DNA from: Roseinatronobacter sp. S2
Lineage (GTDB): Bacteria > Pseudomonadota > Alphaproteobacteria > Rhodobacterales > Rhodobacteraceae
DNA length: 64,000 nt
Assembly: GCF_029581395.1 (NCBI RefSeq)
Contig: NZ_CP121113.1
Location: 862,501 to 926,500, forward strand
Direction: 5' to 3'
Shown: in pieces, positions 1 to 8,474 of the stretch
Layout: every line of letters starts with the position of its first letter
Position numbering within the stretch: the first letter of the stretch is position 1
Made by a program: the position numbers and the translations under genes
Notes under the pieces: generated by a model
What the model was told of the DNA's origin: nothing
What the model saw: only the letters and a program-made list of their open reading frames with translations
Database searches by the model: none

Positions 1-97
1 AATACAGGGCTTCAAGGTGGGCGACCGCGTGTTCGGGATCGGTGAAAAAGCGGTGCTCGTGCTGCGGCGGTGTCAGAATTGCGGGCGATTGGGTCAT
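1..97 (-). CDS. amn: AMP nucleosidase, N-terminal fragment (cut by window edge)
   Basis: The minus strand opens with ATG at 97 and stays open for 32 codons to the window edge. The peptide begins MTQSPAILTPPQHEHRFF and continues TDPEHAVAHLEALY. A short Pro-rich start followed by FTDP..AV..LEALY resembles the amino end of alphaproteobacterial AMP nucleosidases, which hydrolyse AMP to adenine and ribose 5-phosphate. The gene is divergent from the HDAC-like gene at 233. Only about 32 residues are visible and no catalytic motif is included, so the call rests on N-terminal similarity recalled from the family. Confidence 0.5.
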   Translation of the reverse strand, partial: MTQSPAILTPPQHEHRFFTDPEHAVAHLEALY

Positions 98-232
98 GCC
101 TGTTGCGGGCCTTCTTGTATTCGACATATGGGCGTTAAACGCTACAGTGCCACTGACGCGGTCTGTGAACAAGCGCTGTGCGCGCGCAAAATCACTCTTT
201 CCCCGTGGCAGGCAATCGTCTAGCGTTCGGCC

Positions 233-1168
233 ATGACGACAGCATATATCACCCATCCCGATGCGCAACTGCACCAGACACCCGCTGGTCACCCTGAACA
301 GGCGGCAAGAATGGCCGCCATCGAGGCAGCGCTTGGCGGCGCTGAATTCGCGGCCCTGATGCGACATGATGCCCCTTTGGCCAGTGATGCGCAGTTGCTG
401 CGCTGTCATCCAGAACCCTATCTGGACCGTATCCGCCGCGCGATTCCGGCCGCAGGCATATATCAGCTGGATGCAGATACGCATGTATCAAACGGGTCGC
501 TGAATGCCGCGCTGCGTGCAGCTGGCGGGGCCTGTCTGGGCGTAGATATGGTTTTGCGCGGCGATGCGCGGAATGCCTTTGTCGGTATGCGCCCGCCGGG
601 GCACCATGCTGAAACATCCACACCAATGGGGTTTTGCCTGTTCGGAACTGTTGCGATTGCGGCGCGTCACGCCATGGAACAGCACGGCCTGTCGCGCGTG
701 GCGGTTGTGGATTTCGATGTGCATCACGGCAATGGCACGCAAGATCTGCTTTGGGACGAGTCCCGCGCGTTGTTCATTTCCAGCCACCAGATGCCGCTTT
801 GGCCCGGCACGGGGGGCGCGGATGAACGCGGCGCGCATGGCAATGTCATGAATGTGCCGCTGGCACCGGGCACCGGTGGTGCATCATTCCGGCGTGTCTA
901 TGAAGATATCGTGTTGCCGCAGCTTGACCGTTTCGCCCCCGAACTGGTGCTGATTTCGGCGGGGTTTGATGCCCATCGCGATGACCCCCTGGCGCAGCTT
1001 GAACTGTCGGAGCGCGATTTCGCCTGGGTGACGGGGGCGCTGTGCGATATTGCTGCGCGTCATTGTGATGGCCGGGTGGTGTCTGTGCTGGAAGGGGGCT
1101 ATGATCTGCCCGCGCTGTCCGCGTCGGTCGCGGCGCATGTAGCAGTCTTGATGGAGCAGCAGGAATGA
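233..1168 (+). CDS. Histone deacetylase family protein (AcuC/HDAC-like amidohydrolase)
   Basis: This 311-residue protein has the class II HDAC-like deacetylase signature: RPPGHHAE around residues 120-127, DFDVHHGNGTQ around 160-170 supplying Zn-binding Asp/His, and SAGFDAHRDDP near 243-253. Family members remove acetyl or other acyl groups from lysines or polyamines in the cytoplasm; the substrate cannot be read from sequence. It begins a tight cluster with xseB, ispA and dxs, and its TGA overlaps the xseB ATG by 4 bases. This arrangement is common in Rhodobacteraceae. Length is normal for the family. Confidence 0.9.
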   Translation: MTTAYITHPDAQLHQTPAGHPEQAARMAAIEAALGGAEFAALMRHDAPLASDAQLLRCHPEPYLDRIRRAIPAAGIYQLDADTHVSNGSLNAALRAAGGACLGVDMVLRGDARNAFVGMRPPGHHAETSTPMGFCLFGTVAIAARHAMEQHGLSRVAVVDFDVHHGNGTQDLLWDESRALFISSHQMPLWPGTGGADERGAHGNVMNVPLAPGTGGASFRRVYEDIVLPQLDRFAPELVLISAGFDAHRDDPLAQLELSERDFAWVTGALCDIAARHCDGRVVSVLEGGYDLPALSASVAAHVAVLMEQQE

Positions 1169-1404
1169 CAGATAAACCCGTTTCCGAAATGAGCTTCGAA
1201 GAAGCCCTGCGCGCGCTTGAAGATATTGTCACGCGGCTGGAACGCGGCGATGTCCCGCTGGAGCAGTCGATCACGCTTTATGAAACCGGCGCTAAGCTGA
1301 AAAAGCAATGCGAAGAACGCCTGAACGCGGCGCAGATGCGGGTTGAAGCGATCCGCCTGTCCGAAAACGGCACCCCCGAAGGGACGGAGCCGTTTTCCGC
1401 ATGA
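1165..1404 (+). CDS. xseB: Exodeoxyribonuclease VII small subunit
   Basis: The 79-residue acidic protein carries the XseB core: SFEEALRALEDIVTRLERGDVPLEQSITLYETG followed by a helical stretch with LKKQCEERLNAAQMRVE. It forms the small subunit of exonuclease VII with XseA, which is not in the window; the enzyme degrades single-stranded DNA to acid-soluble oligonucleotides. It overlaps the upstream HDAC-like gene and the downstream ispA by 4 bases each (ATGA junctions), indicating translational coupling. Confidence 0.95.
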   Translation: MTDKPVSEMSFEEALRALEDIVTRLERGDVPLEQSITLYETGAKLKKQCEERLNAAQMRVEAIRLSENGTPEGTEPFSA

Positions 1405-2276
1405 CCGGCTTTGTCGTTCGGCTGGCCGATGCCGCCAGTGTGACCGAGGCACGATTGCAGGCCGAAATAGTTACCCAACCTGCAAGCACAGTGCGCGATG
1501 CCATGGCCTATACCGCGCGCGGTGGCAAGAAACTGCGCGGGTTTCTGGTGCTGGAGGGGGCGCGCCTGCACGGGGTGGGGCGGGAACTGGCTGTGCAGCC
1601 CGCCGCCGCAATAGAGGCGGTGCATGCCTATTCACTGGTGCATGATGATCTGCCCGCGATGGATGATGACAGCCTGCGCCGTGGTCAGCCCACAGTGCAT
1701 GTGAAATGGGACGAAGCGACCGCCATTCTGGTGGGCGATGCATTGCAGGCGCTGGCCTTTGGCCTGCTGGCCCGCGATGATGCGGCGCCAACCCCGCAAG
1801 CGCGGCTGGCCTTGCTGGCCACTCTCGCGCAGGCATCGGGGGCGGCGGGCATGGTGCTGGGGCAGGCGCTGGATATTGCGGCGGAAACGTCACCCGCCCC
1901 CCTGACGCTGGCGCAGATCACGCAATTGCAAGCGTGCAAGACCGGCGCGCTTATCGAATGGTCCGCATGTGCGGGGCCGCGCATGGCGGGGGCCGATACC
2001 GGCGCGCTTGCGGCCTATGCCCATGCATTGGGGCTGGCCTTCCAGATTGCCGATGACATTCTGGATGTCGAGGGCGATCCCGCCCTTGCGGGCAAGCGCC
2101 TGCAAAAGGATGAAGCGGCAGGCAAGGCCACTTTTGTGTCGTTGTTGGGGCTGGACGGGGCAAAGGCGCGTGCGCGTGATCTTGTCGCGCAGGCGCAAGC
2201 GGCCCTTGACCCATACGGTGCGCAGGCTGATGTGTTGCGGCAGGCCGCGCAATTCGTTATCGCACGGCAAACCTGA
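1401..2276 (+). CDS. ispA: Farnesyl diphosphate synthase (geranyltranstransferase)
   Basis: The protein has 291 residues. It shows the first Asp-rich motif DDLPAMDDD at about residues 82-90, preceded by GGKKLRGFLV, and the second Asp-rich motif DDILD near residue 220. These bind Mg-diphosphate in short-chain trans-prenyltransferases that make farnesyl diphosphate from IPP and DMAPP/GPP. The gene lies between xseB (4-base overlap) and dxs (45-base gap), matching the conserved xseB-ispA-dxs operon that supplies isoprenoids for quinones, carotenoids and undecaprenyl phosphate. Confidence 0.95.
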   Translation: MTGFVVRLADAASVTEARLQAEIVTQPASTVRDAMAYTARGGKKLRGFLVLEGARLHGVGRELAVQPAAAIEAVHAYSLVHDDLPAMDDDSLRRGQPTVHVKWDEATAILVGDALQALAFGLLARDDAAPTPQARLALLATLAQASGAAGMVLGQALDIAAETSPAPLTLAQITQLQACKTGALIEWSACAGPRMAGADTGALAAYAHALGLAFQIADDILDVEGDPALAGKRLQKDEAAGKATFVSLLGLDGAKARARDLVAQAQAALDPYGAQADVLRQAAQFVIARQT

Positions 2277-2321
2277 AGGCCGTGCCAAAGGGAATGCGCC
2301 GCGCAGGGGAAAGGAACCGCC

Positions 2322-4238
2322 ATGCCGCAGACACCGCTACTGGATAAAGTAACCTCGCCCGCTGATTTGAAGCGGCTAAGCGACCGTGAATTGCGCCAGC
2401 TTGCGGATGAGTTGCGCGCGGAAACCATTGCGGTTGTGTCGGAAACCGGCGGGCATCTGGGGGCCGGTCTGGGGGTGGTGGAACTGACGGTGGCGTTGCA
2501 TGCGGTATTCGACACGCCGCGTGACCGGTTGATCTGGGATGTATCGCATCAATCCTATCCGCATAAAATCCTGACAGGGCGGCGCGACCGGATGCGCTCC
2601 CTTCGTCAGAAAGACGGGCTGTCGGGGTTCACCAAACGATCGGAATCGCCCTATGACCCGTTCGGGGCTGCGCATAGTTCGACCAGCATTTCAGCCGCGC
2701 TGGGCTTTACCATGGCGCGCGAGTTGGGCGGCGCACCCGACCCCGCCCTGGGCGATGCCATTGCGGTTATCGGCGACGGGGCCATCAGCGCGGGCATGGC
2801 CTATGAGGCGCTGAACAATGCAGGCCATCTGGGGCGGCGCATGTTTGTCATCCTGAACGACAATGAAATGTCGATTGCACCCCCTACGGGTGCGATGTCC
2901 AGCTATCTGTCGCGGCTTTATGCCGAAAAGCCGGTGCAGGACATCAAGCATGCCATGAAAGGTGCCTTCAGCCTGCTGCCCGGGCCGCTTCAGGAAGGGG
3001 CGCGCCGCGCCAAGGACTTGCTGAAGCACGCGACCGTCGGCGGCACCTTGTTCGAGGAGTTGGGCTTTAACTACCTTGGTCCGATTGACGGGCATGATCT
3101 GGACCAGTTGCTATGGGTGCTGCGCACCCTGCGCGAACGCGCGGATGAACCCATGTTGATTCATGTCCTGACGAAAAAAGGCAAGGGCTATGCCCCTGCC
3201 GAAGGGGCGGCAGATCGCGGGCATGCGCGTGCCAAGTTCGACATGGTGTCGGGCAAGCAGCACAAGGCCCCGTCGAATGCGCCAAGCTACACCAAGGTTT
3301 TTGCCGAGGCGCTGATCGCCGAGGCCCGCCGCGACGACAAGGTTGTCGCGGTCACCGCTGCAATGCCTGACGGAACGGGGCTGGACCTGTTCGCGCGCCA
3401 GTTCCCGAAGCGCATGTTTGATGTGGCCATTGCCGAGCAGCACGGCGTTACCTTTTGCGCGGGGCTGGCGGCCGGGGGCATGAAACCGTTCTGCGCGCTG
3501 TATTCGACATTCTTGCAGCGCGGGTATGATCAGGTCGTGCATGATGTGGCGATCCAGCGTCTGCCGGTGCGGTTTGCGATTGACCGCGCAGGGCTGGTGG
3601 GGGCGGATGGCGCGACCCATGCGGGCAGTTTTGACGTGGCCTTTCTGGCCAACCTGCCCGGCATGGTGGTGATGGCCGCCGCAGATGAGGCGGAACTGGT
3701 GCATATGGTCGCCACCGCCGTTTCCCATGATGACGGCCCTATTGCGTTTCGCTTTCCACGCGGCGAAGGCACCGGCGTGGACATGCCCGAACGCGGGCAG
3801 GTGCTGGAAATTGGCAAGGGGCGGATGATCCGCGAAGGATCGCGGGTGGCCATCCTGTCCTTTGGCACGCGCCTGAGCGAAGTGTTGCTGGCGTGCGAAG
3901 CGCTGGCGGCCAGGGGAATTACCCCCACGGTTGCAGATGCACGTTTTGCCAAGCCGCTGGACCGTGACCTTATTTTGCAACTTGCGGTCAATCATGAAGC
4001 GCTGATCACCATTGAAGAAGGGGCCATTGGCGGCTTCGGCAGTCATGTGGCGCAACTTCTGGCGGATGAAGGCGTGTTCGATACGGGGCTGAAATACCGG
4101 TCCATGGTGCTGCCTGATACGTTCATAGATCAAGCCAGCCCGCATGACATGTATGCCGCCGCAGCAATGAACGCGCCCGATATTGAAGCCAAAGTTTTGT
4201 CTGTTTTGGGGGTGGCGCAGCTTGGCAAACGTGCCTGA
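2322..4238 (+). CDS. dxs: 1-deoxy-D-xylulose-5-phosphate synthase
   Basis: The 638-residue length is typical. Thiamine diphosphate binding is seen in [18 protein letters not shown] with a following NDNEMSI. The transketolase pyrimidine domain contains [14 protein letters not shown], with the conserved catalytic Glu, and [15 protein letters not shown]. It condenses pyruvate and glyceraldehyde 3-phosphate, the first step of the MEP pathway. The start has a clear ribosome binding site (GGAAAGGA). It is the last gene of the HDAC-like/xseB/ispA/dxs unit and is followed by a stem-loop. Confidence 0.97.
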   Translation: MPQTPLLDKVTSPADLKRLSDRELRQLADELRAETIAVVSETGGHLGAGLGVVELTVALHAVFDTPRDRLIWDVSHQSYPHKILTGRRDRMRSLRQKDGLSGFTKRSESPYDPFGAAHSSTSISAALGFTMARELGGAPDPALGDAIAVIGDGAISAGMAYEALNNAGHLGRRMFVILNDNEMSIAPPTGAMSSYLSRLYAEKPVQDIKHAMKGAFSLLPGPLQEGARRAKDLLKHATVGGTLFEELGFNYLGPIDGHDLDQLLWVLRTLRERADEPMLIHVLTKKGKGYAPAEGAADRGHARAKFDMVSGKQHKAPSNAPSYTKVFAEALIAEARRDDKVVAVTAAMPDGTGLDLFARQFPKRMFDVAIAEQHGVTFCAGLAAGGMKPFCALYSTFLQRGYDQVVHDVAIQRLPVRFAIDRAGLVGADGATHAGSFDVAFLANLPGMVVMAAADEAELVHMVATAVSHDDGPIAFRFPRGEGTGVDMPERGQVLEIGKGRMIREGSRVAILSFGTRLSEVLLACEALAARGITPTVADARFAKPLDRDLILQLAVNHEALITIEEGAIGGFGSHVAQLLADEGVFDTGLKYRSMVLPDTFIDQASPHDMYAAAAMNAPDIEAKVLSVLGVAQLGKRA

Positions 4239-4244
4239 TTAACT

Positions 4245-4270
4245 GTTTGTGCGGGGGGATATGCACAAAC
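4245..4270 (+). terminator. Stem-loop directly after dxs, candidate terminator
   Basis: GTTTGTGC (4245-4252) and GCACAAAC (4263-4270) form a perfect 8-bp stem around a 10-base G-rich loop, starting 7 bases after the dxs stop. There is no T-run afterwards, so efficient intrinsic termination is uncertain. Confidence 0.45.
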
Positions 4271-4328
4271 CCTCTGGTCAGATGCCTTATTCCATACTAT
4301 ATCAGTCGGGTATGAAGGGGGCGTCTTG

Positions 4329-4760
4329 ATGGGTTTGCAAAAGCAGATAGTTGCACCGAATGCACCACAGCCGTGGGGCCGTAACGAAAGCCACATGGCC
4401 GCGTTGTCGATGCTGCGTGTCCTGATGCGGCAATGTCGCGCCAAGGCCCGTCTGGAACCGTTCGAGGCTTGCGCGGTGCTGCAAAACGCCCCGCATGAAG
4501 GCGCGCAGCCCTATGCTGATGCGTTGTTGCGCGTTCTGGCGCAAGGTCTGGCGCATGGGCCGGTTATCCACCGCTTGGGCGCGACCGAATGTTCGTTCGA
4601 TGAAAACTGGCTATTGGCGCTTATGGATGCGATTTCGCGTGATGACCGCGCCAGCACGGCATTTTTGCTGCGTGCGCGCCTGCCTTTGCATTTGCGCCGT
4701 CATGTGGGGTGGCTGACCGCACAGATGATGCAACGCGTAAGCCGCCTGAAACCTGATTAA
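4329..4760 (+). CDS. Hypothetical protein
   Basis: I do not recognise this 143-residue protein. It is basic and mostly helical in appearance, with no signal peptide, membrane segment or known motif (segments such as MAALSMLRVLMRQCRAKARL and LRARLPLHLRRHVGWL). ATG 4329 is preferred over the adjacent TTG because an AAGGGGG site lies about 8 bases upstream. It sits alone between the dxs hairpin and the ICE-like palindrome that begins 10 bases after its stop. Codon use matches the neighbours, so it is probably a real gene. Confidence 0.65.
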   Translation: MGLQKQIVAPNAPQPWGRNESHMAALSMLRVLMRQCRAKARLEPFEACAVLQNAPHEGAQPYADALLRVLAQGLAHGPVIHRLGATECSFDENWLLALMDAISRDDRASTAFLLRARLPLHLRRHVGWLTAQMMQRVSRLKPD

Positions 4761-4769
4761 ATTCGTAAG

Positions 4770-4788
4770 TTTTAGAATCTTTCTAAAA
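4770..4788 (+). promoter_or_regulatory. Perfect ICE-type (Irr) palindrome upstream of dps
   Basis: TTTTAGAATCTTTCTAAAA is a perfect 8-3-8 inverted repeat. It matches the iron control element TTTAGAAnnnTTCTAAA bound by the haem-responsive Fur-family regulator Irr in Alphaproteobacteria. It lies just upstream of a plausible promoter of dps. Confidence 0.7.
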
Positions 4789-4792
4789 AAGC

Positions 4793-4821
4793 TTGAAACG
4801 CGCGCGCGCCTCGCTTATCTT
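4793..4821 (+). promoter_or_regulatory. Candidate sigma70-type promoter of dps
   Basis: TTGAAA (4793-4798) and TATCTT (4816-4821) are separated by 17 bases. The -35 begins 5 bases after the ICE palindrome, so Irr bound there would touch RNA polymerase. Predicted from spacing only. Confidence 0.4.
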
Positions 4822-4905
4822 GATTGCAAGCGGGTAGCCAGCAGTGTCGCAAGCCAGTCCCGTGTTGCATAATCCATGATTCGTTGAATGACAGGAGGGT
4901 TCCTT

Positions 4906-5376
4906 ATGACCCAGACAGCACAACAACTGACCCCCAGCGCACAAGAAGCCATTTGCGAAGCGCTGAACCAATGCGTGGCGGAAACCGCCGTCACCACAAT
5001 GCTTGCGCAGAACTTTCACTGGAATGTCACCGGCATGGCCTTTGGGCCGCTGCATGATATGTTCCAGAAAATCTATGAGGATCACTTCGTTGCACAGGAC
5101 GATCTGGCCGAACGCGTGAAAGCGCTTGGCGGACATGCCGAAGGGCAGCTTTCACGTATGCTCAAGCGTTCCAAAGTGGCAGAGCATGACGGGAATGCCA
5201 GCGCCGAGGTGATGATCGAAACCATGGCCAAGGCGCAGGATACGCTGGCCGCAACGCTTGCGGGTGCCGCTGCCGTTGCCGAAGAACATGGCGACCTGCT
5301 GACGCAGGATCTGGCCATCGGGCGCGGGCAGGTTCATGAAAAATTTGCATGGTTGCTGCGCGCGCACTTGGGTTGA
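4906..5376 (+). CDS. dps: Dps family DNA-binding ferritin-like protein
   Basis: The 156-residue protein has the Dps ferroxidase signature NFHWNVTG..F..LHDMF..IYEDHF..QDDLAERVKALGG (about residues 36-76), with the His, Asp and Glu that line the intersubunit iron site. Family members form 12-subunit cages that store iron, consume peroxide and often bind DNA. ATG 4906 is chosen over ATG 4888 because AGGAGGG lies between them, 7 bases before 4906. The upstream Irr-type palindrome suggests iron or haem control. It is convergent with the DUF1289 gene. Confidence 0.93.
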   Translation: MTQTAQQLTPSAQEAICEALNQCVAETAVTTMLAQNFHWNVTGMAFGPLHDMFQKIYEDHFVAQDDLAERVKALGGHAEGQLSRMLKRSKVAEHDGNASAEVMIETMAKAQDTLAATLAGAAAVAEEHGDLLTQDLAIGRGQVHEKFAWLLRAHLG

Positions 5377-5382
5377 TATCTG

Positions 5383-5622
5383 CTAAAACGGCGCTTTAAC
5401 GCCTTTCTTCTCGCAACGCTTGCGATAGGCGTCTGGCCAGTGGCGGTATTTTCCAAGATCGTTTTGCTGATGCATCAGAAGGTCCAGAAAGGCCCTCTGG
5501 TGCGTTTCTTTTTTCAGCTTCTTGAACATGGATTTCTGCGGCTTGGTCATCGAACATCCGATGCAGTGACCTTCGCGTTTGAATTTGCACACGTCAATGC
5601 AGGGCGAGGGGATCTTGCTCAT
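5383..5622 (-). CDS. DUF1289 family protein
   Basis: The 79-residue protein starts MSKIPSPCIDVCKFKREGHC and continues IGCSMTKPQKSMF, giving the P-x-PC-x3-C-x(6)-C-x2-C pattern of DUF1289, a small Cys-rich family probably binding a metal or iron-sulfur cluster. Function is unknown. It lies 43 bases downstream of hemP on the same strand with AGGA before the start, so it is probably co-transcribed with it. Its 3' end is only 6 bases from that of dps. Confidence 0.85.
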   Translation of the reverse strand: MSKIPSPCIDVCKFKREGHCIGCSMTKPQKSMFKKLKKETHQRAFLDLLMHQQNDLGKYRHWPDAYRKRCEKKGVKAPF

Positions 5623-5665
5623 TCTTGTGGTCCTGACTGGCCCCGGGGCGGGGCAACTGGCTGGG

Positions 5666-5869
5666 CTATTTGGTCAAGATAAGTTTTCGCGTCCGGGTGA
5701 TGCGCAGTGTATATACCTGCCCGTCAAGGGCGATGTGCGCAGTTGCCCCCCCGTTTGTCAGGATGGCTGCGTCGTGACAAGGCAATTCAGGATCAGGTGC
5801 GGCACCGCTGAATTGTGTGTCGCATCGGGTGTCCATGTCCATTTCGGTGCGCATCTGCTTTTCGGTCAT
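5666..5869 (-). CDS. hemP: Hemin uptake protein HemP
   Basis: The carboxyl end GQVYTLRITRTRKLILTK is the hallmark of HemP, a roughly 60-residue protein found with haem uptake systems and reported to act as a regulator in some proteobacteria. The 67-residue version from ATG 5869 is listed; a TTG at 5908 and later ATGs are possible and no start has a convincing ribosome binding site. No haem receptor or transporter is adjacent, unlike the usual context; nearby genes nevertheless share an iron/metal theme (dps, metal ABC importer). Confidence 0.85.
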   Translation of the reverse strand: MTEKQMRTEMDMDTRCDTQFSGAAPDPELPCHDAAILTNGGATAHIALDGQVYTLRITRTRKLILTK

Positions 5870-6192
5870 GGAGTGTTCACAGATACGGTGCTTTGAAATA
5901 ACAGCCAATCTGTCAACGCGGAATGTTCGGGCAAGCAGGTGCAGGGTTCATCGCAAAACAACTCCAGAACTTCGGCGCGGCACTGGTGGTCGCAGGTTCC
6001 ACGATACCGTTCGGTTCGGGGGGCCATTTTCCGGGGCATTTGCGATGTGCTCAGTGTCATGTTCAGCGCCCGAAACAGTCCGGCTGCATGTGCCGGAATT
6101 GCGTTTGAACCGGGCTGACCTGACGGTTGGCTTGGTGTTATCTAAAACCTATCAAAAAAGTCGGAATAGTCAAGGCCGATATGCAGTGTGCT
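5870..6192. other. Intergenic region between hemP and the metal ABC operon
   Basis: About 320 bases without a supported gene. A TTGACA on the minus strand (5911-5916) could be a -35 for hemP, but no good -10 is spaced from it. An Irr half-site-like TTTTAGA occurs on the minus strand near 6140. A 64-codon minus ORF ending at 5866 overlaps hemP by ATGA but has no ribosome binding site. Confidence 0.4.
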
Positions 6193-7335
6193 TCAGGCGG
6201 TCTGGGATTTGTGATGGCGCGCAAATATTCCTTCGGCTACGGCCTGACCTTTGGGGCGCAATGCCAGCAAACCGTCGCGGCGCTCTATCAGGTCGCGGTC
6301 CAGTGCGCGCAATATCGTGGCGCGTGCACGGTGTTCCGACCAGCGCAGGTGGTCGGTCAAGGCGCGGCGGGTGTTTTCTTCCGGCATGTCGGGGCTGTCT
6401 TGATGGGTGTATAGATGGGCAACCAATGTCCGGCAGTCATGGTCCAGCCGTTCCGAACCTTGGCGCAGCGCCTGCGATACCAGCCCGCGGCCCGGTGCCA
6501 GCAACAAGGCCAGCGCGAACCAAACGCCCGTCGTCGCGGCCATCATGCCCCCGATCGACACGTTCCAGTAAACCGCCAGCAGATATCCGGTGACGCAGGA
6601 CAGCACCGAAATTGTGACCGCCAGCACGACCATAAGCCACAGTCGGCGTGTCAGCAGATAGGCCGTTGCAGGCGGCACAATCACAAATGCGATGAACAAA
6701 ATAGCGCCCACCGCGTCAAAGGCCGCAACGGCGGTCACGCTGGTCAGGGTCAGGATCGCATAATGCAATACCCCCGGAAACAGCCCCAGCGCCGCCGCCA
6801 GACCGGCATCGAATGTGGTCAGTTTCAGTTCCTTCCAGAAGGCCAGAACAAAGGCCAGATTGACCGCGAAAACGACACTTAACGTGGCCACAGCAACCGG
6901 AATACGCACGCCCCCCAGTGTCAGTGTATGCAGCCACACAAACCCGATTTCGCCCAGAAGCACCGTGTCCACATCAATATGCACATTGCGCGCGTTCAGT
7001 GAAATCAGGATGACCCCTGCTGCAAATAATGCCGGAAAGATCAGCCCGATTGCGGCATCCATCTTGACCAGCCCCGATTTTGCAAGCGCTTCGGACAGAA
7101 CCACCGTCAGCAACCCTGTGACTGCCGCACCCAGTATCTGGAAAGGGCCGGTCAGGTGGCCCGTCAGCATCCAGACCACGATGATCCCCAATACAATCGA
7201 ATGGCTTATGGCATCGGTCAGCATGGAATTGCCGCGCAGCACAAGAAAACTGCCCAGCAATGCGCCCGATGCGCCAACCAGAATGCCGGTGGTCATGATC
7301 ATGGCCGGGATTGATGCAAAATAGGCGTCAATCAT
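6193..7335 (-). CDS. Metal ABC transporter permease with C-terminal helical/wHTH-like domain (SitD/TroD type)
   Basis: The 380-residue protein has an ABC-3 family membrane domain (about residues 1-280) with segments such as GILVGASGALLGSFLVLRG, SHSIVLGIIVVWMLTG and FIAFVIVPPATAYLLTRRL. A soluble tail of about 90 residues (LYTHQDSPDMPEENTRRALTDHLRWS..ATILRALDRDLIERRDGLLAL) resembles a winged-helix metalloregulator-like domain known in TroC/TroD-type permeases. ATG 7335 overlaps the stop of the upstream permease (ATGA); an apparent 26-codon extension is rejected for that reason. It is last in an SBP-ATPase-permease-permease operon in sitABCD order. Confidence 0.9.
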   Translation of the reverse strand: MIDAYFASIPAMIMTTGILVGASGALLGSFLVLRGNSMLTDAISHSIVLGIIVVWMLTGHLTGPFQILGAAVTGLLTVVLSEALAKSGLVKMDAAIGLIFPALFAAGVILISLNARNVHIDVDTVLLGEIGFVWLHTLTLGGVRIPVAVATLSVVFAVNLAFVLAFWKELKLTTFDAGLAAALGLFPGVLHYAILTLTSVTAVAAFDAVGAILFIAFVIVPPATAYLLTRRLWLMVVLAVTISVLSCVTGYLLAVYWNVSIGGMMAATTGVWFALALLLAPGRGLVSQALRQGSERLDHDCRTLVAHLYTHQDSPDMPEENTRRALTDHLRWSEHRARATILRALDRDLIERRDGLLALRPKGQAVAEGIFARHHKSQTA

Positions 7336-8474
7336 GGGGTGTCCTTGTCTGCATCTGTCGGTGTGCCTGACAAGGCGCGCGCTTCGGCATGTCCGGCCTT
7401 GGTCAGTTCCCAATGGGGGGTTGTTTCGGGCGGGTGGGTGACTTGCTGGATCAGGCCGCGCCGTTCAAGTGCCTGTATCCGCATGGCGTGGGGGGCTGCG
7501 CCCAGTGCTGTGTTCAACATGCCGCGTTCTGCCTTGTAGGCGGTGTCGTCATGCGCATTTGCCAGGTCTTGCAGGGCTGTCAGAACACGCCCTTCGCTGA
7601 TGCGTGCGCGCATGGCGCGCGCGGCCAGTGCCTGCCAGATCAGCCCGCGCCGTGGTGCCACCAACATGGAGATCACCACAAAAGCAGTCGCAATCAGCAC
7701 GACAACCGGCCCTGTTGCAAGCCCGCGCGCAGACGCGCTGATCAACGCCCCCAATGCGCCCGCTGTCGCCCCAAATGCGGCAGACAGCACCACCATGGAA
7801 CCTAGCGCGCGGGTCCATTGCCGCGCAGCCGCCGCAGGGGCAATCAGCAGGGCAACCATCAGCACAACGCCCACCAGTTGCAGGCCGATGACGATGGCGA
7901 AGGCCACCATCACGGTCAGCGCGCCTTCGATCCATGTCACCGGCAGCCCTTGGGCGCGCGCGAAATCCGCATCAAAACTGACCAGCTTGAATTCCTTCCA
8001 CAGGGCCAGCACCAGTGCCAGCGCCGCCAGCCCGCCTGCGCCCATGATCCAAAGATCACTGCGCAGGATCGCGGCGGCCTGCCCGAACAGAAAGGTCGTC
8101 AACCCCGCCGAAGCCGCCCCGCCTTGGCCCTGAATATAGGTCAATGCCACAACGCCAACTGCGAAAAACACACTCAGCACAATTCCCAGCGCCGCGTCGG
8201 TTTTCAGGGTGGTGCGCCGCACAATCAGTTGCATGATCAATGCCGCCAGCGCGCCGGTGAAAAACGCACCCGCCAGCACACTGCCCAGATCGCGCCCGCC
8301 CGCCACAAGAAACCCAAGGCACACACCCGGCAGGGCGGCGTGACTAAGTGCGTCCCCCAGCAGGCTTTGCTGGCGCAGCACGGCAAAGGCCCCCAGCATG
8401 CCGCTGATGGCGCCCAGCAAGGCCGCACCGAACAGCACGGTCTGCACGATATTGCTGGACAAAAGCGCGGTCAT
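7332..8474 (-). CDS. Metal ABC transporter permease with C-terminal wHTH-like domain (SitC/TroC type)
   Basis: The 380-residue ABC-3 permease shows GAISGMLGAFAVLRQQSLLGDALSHAALPG near the start, the typical motif of Mn/Zn/Fe permeases, and about eight hydrophobic segments. After residue 290 a soluble tail (VLTALQDLANAHDDTAYKAERGMLNTAL..IQALERRGLIQQV..WELTKAGHAEA) looks like a winged-helix fold similar to that of the sister permease. It overlaps the ATPase gene upstream and the second permease downstream by 4 bases each. Together the two permeases probably form a heterodimeric channel. Confidence 0.9.
   Translation of the reverse strand: MTALLSSNIVQTVLFGAALLGAISGMLGAFAVLRQQSLLGDALSHAALPGVCLGFLVAGGRDLGSVLAGAFFTGALAALIMQLIVRRTTLKTDAALGIVLSVFFAVGVVALTYIQGQGGAASAGLTTFLFGQAAAILRSDLWIMGAGGLAALALVLALWKEFKLVSFDADFARAQGLPVTWIEGALTVMVAFAIVIGLQLVGVVLMVALLIAPAAAARQWTRALGSMVVLSAAFGATAGALGALISASARGLATGPVVVLIATAFVVISMLVAPRRGLIWQALAARAMRARISEGRVLTALQDLANAHDDTAYKAERGMLNTALGAAPHAMRIQALERRGLIQQVTHPPETTPHWELTKAGHAEARALSGTPTDADKDTP

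Noticed and set aside
3111..4145. 344-codon minus-strand ORF
   Set aside because: It lies entirely within dxs, whose motifs are intact; composition is that of a GC-rich shadow frame.
4245..4270. Firm intrinsic terminator after dxs
   Set aside because: A perfect stem is present but no T-run follows, so only a candidate is listed.
5866..6060. 64-codon minus-strand ORF with several Cys overlapping hemP by ATGA
   Set aside because: No ribosome binding site at any of its ATGs and no recognisable family; the overlap can be chance. Kept only as a possible leader ORF.
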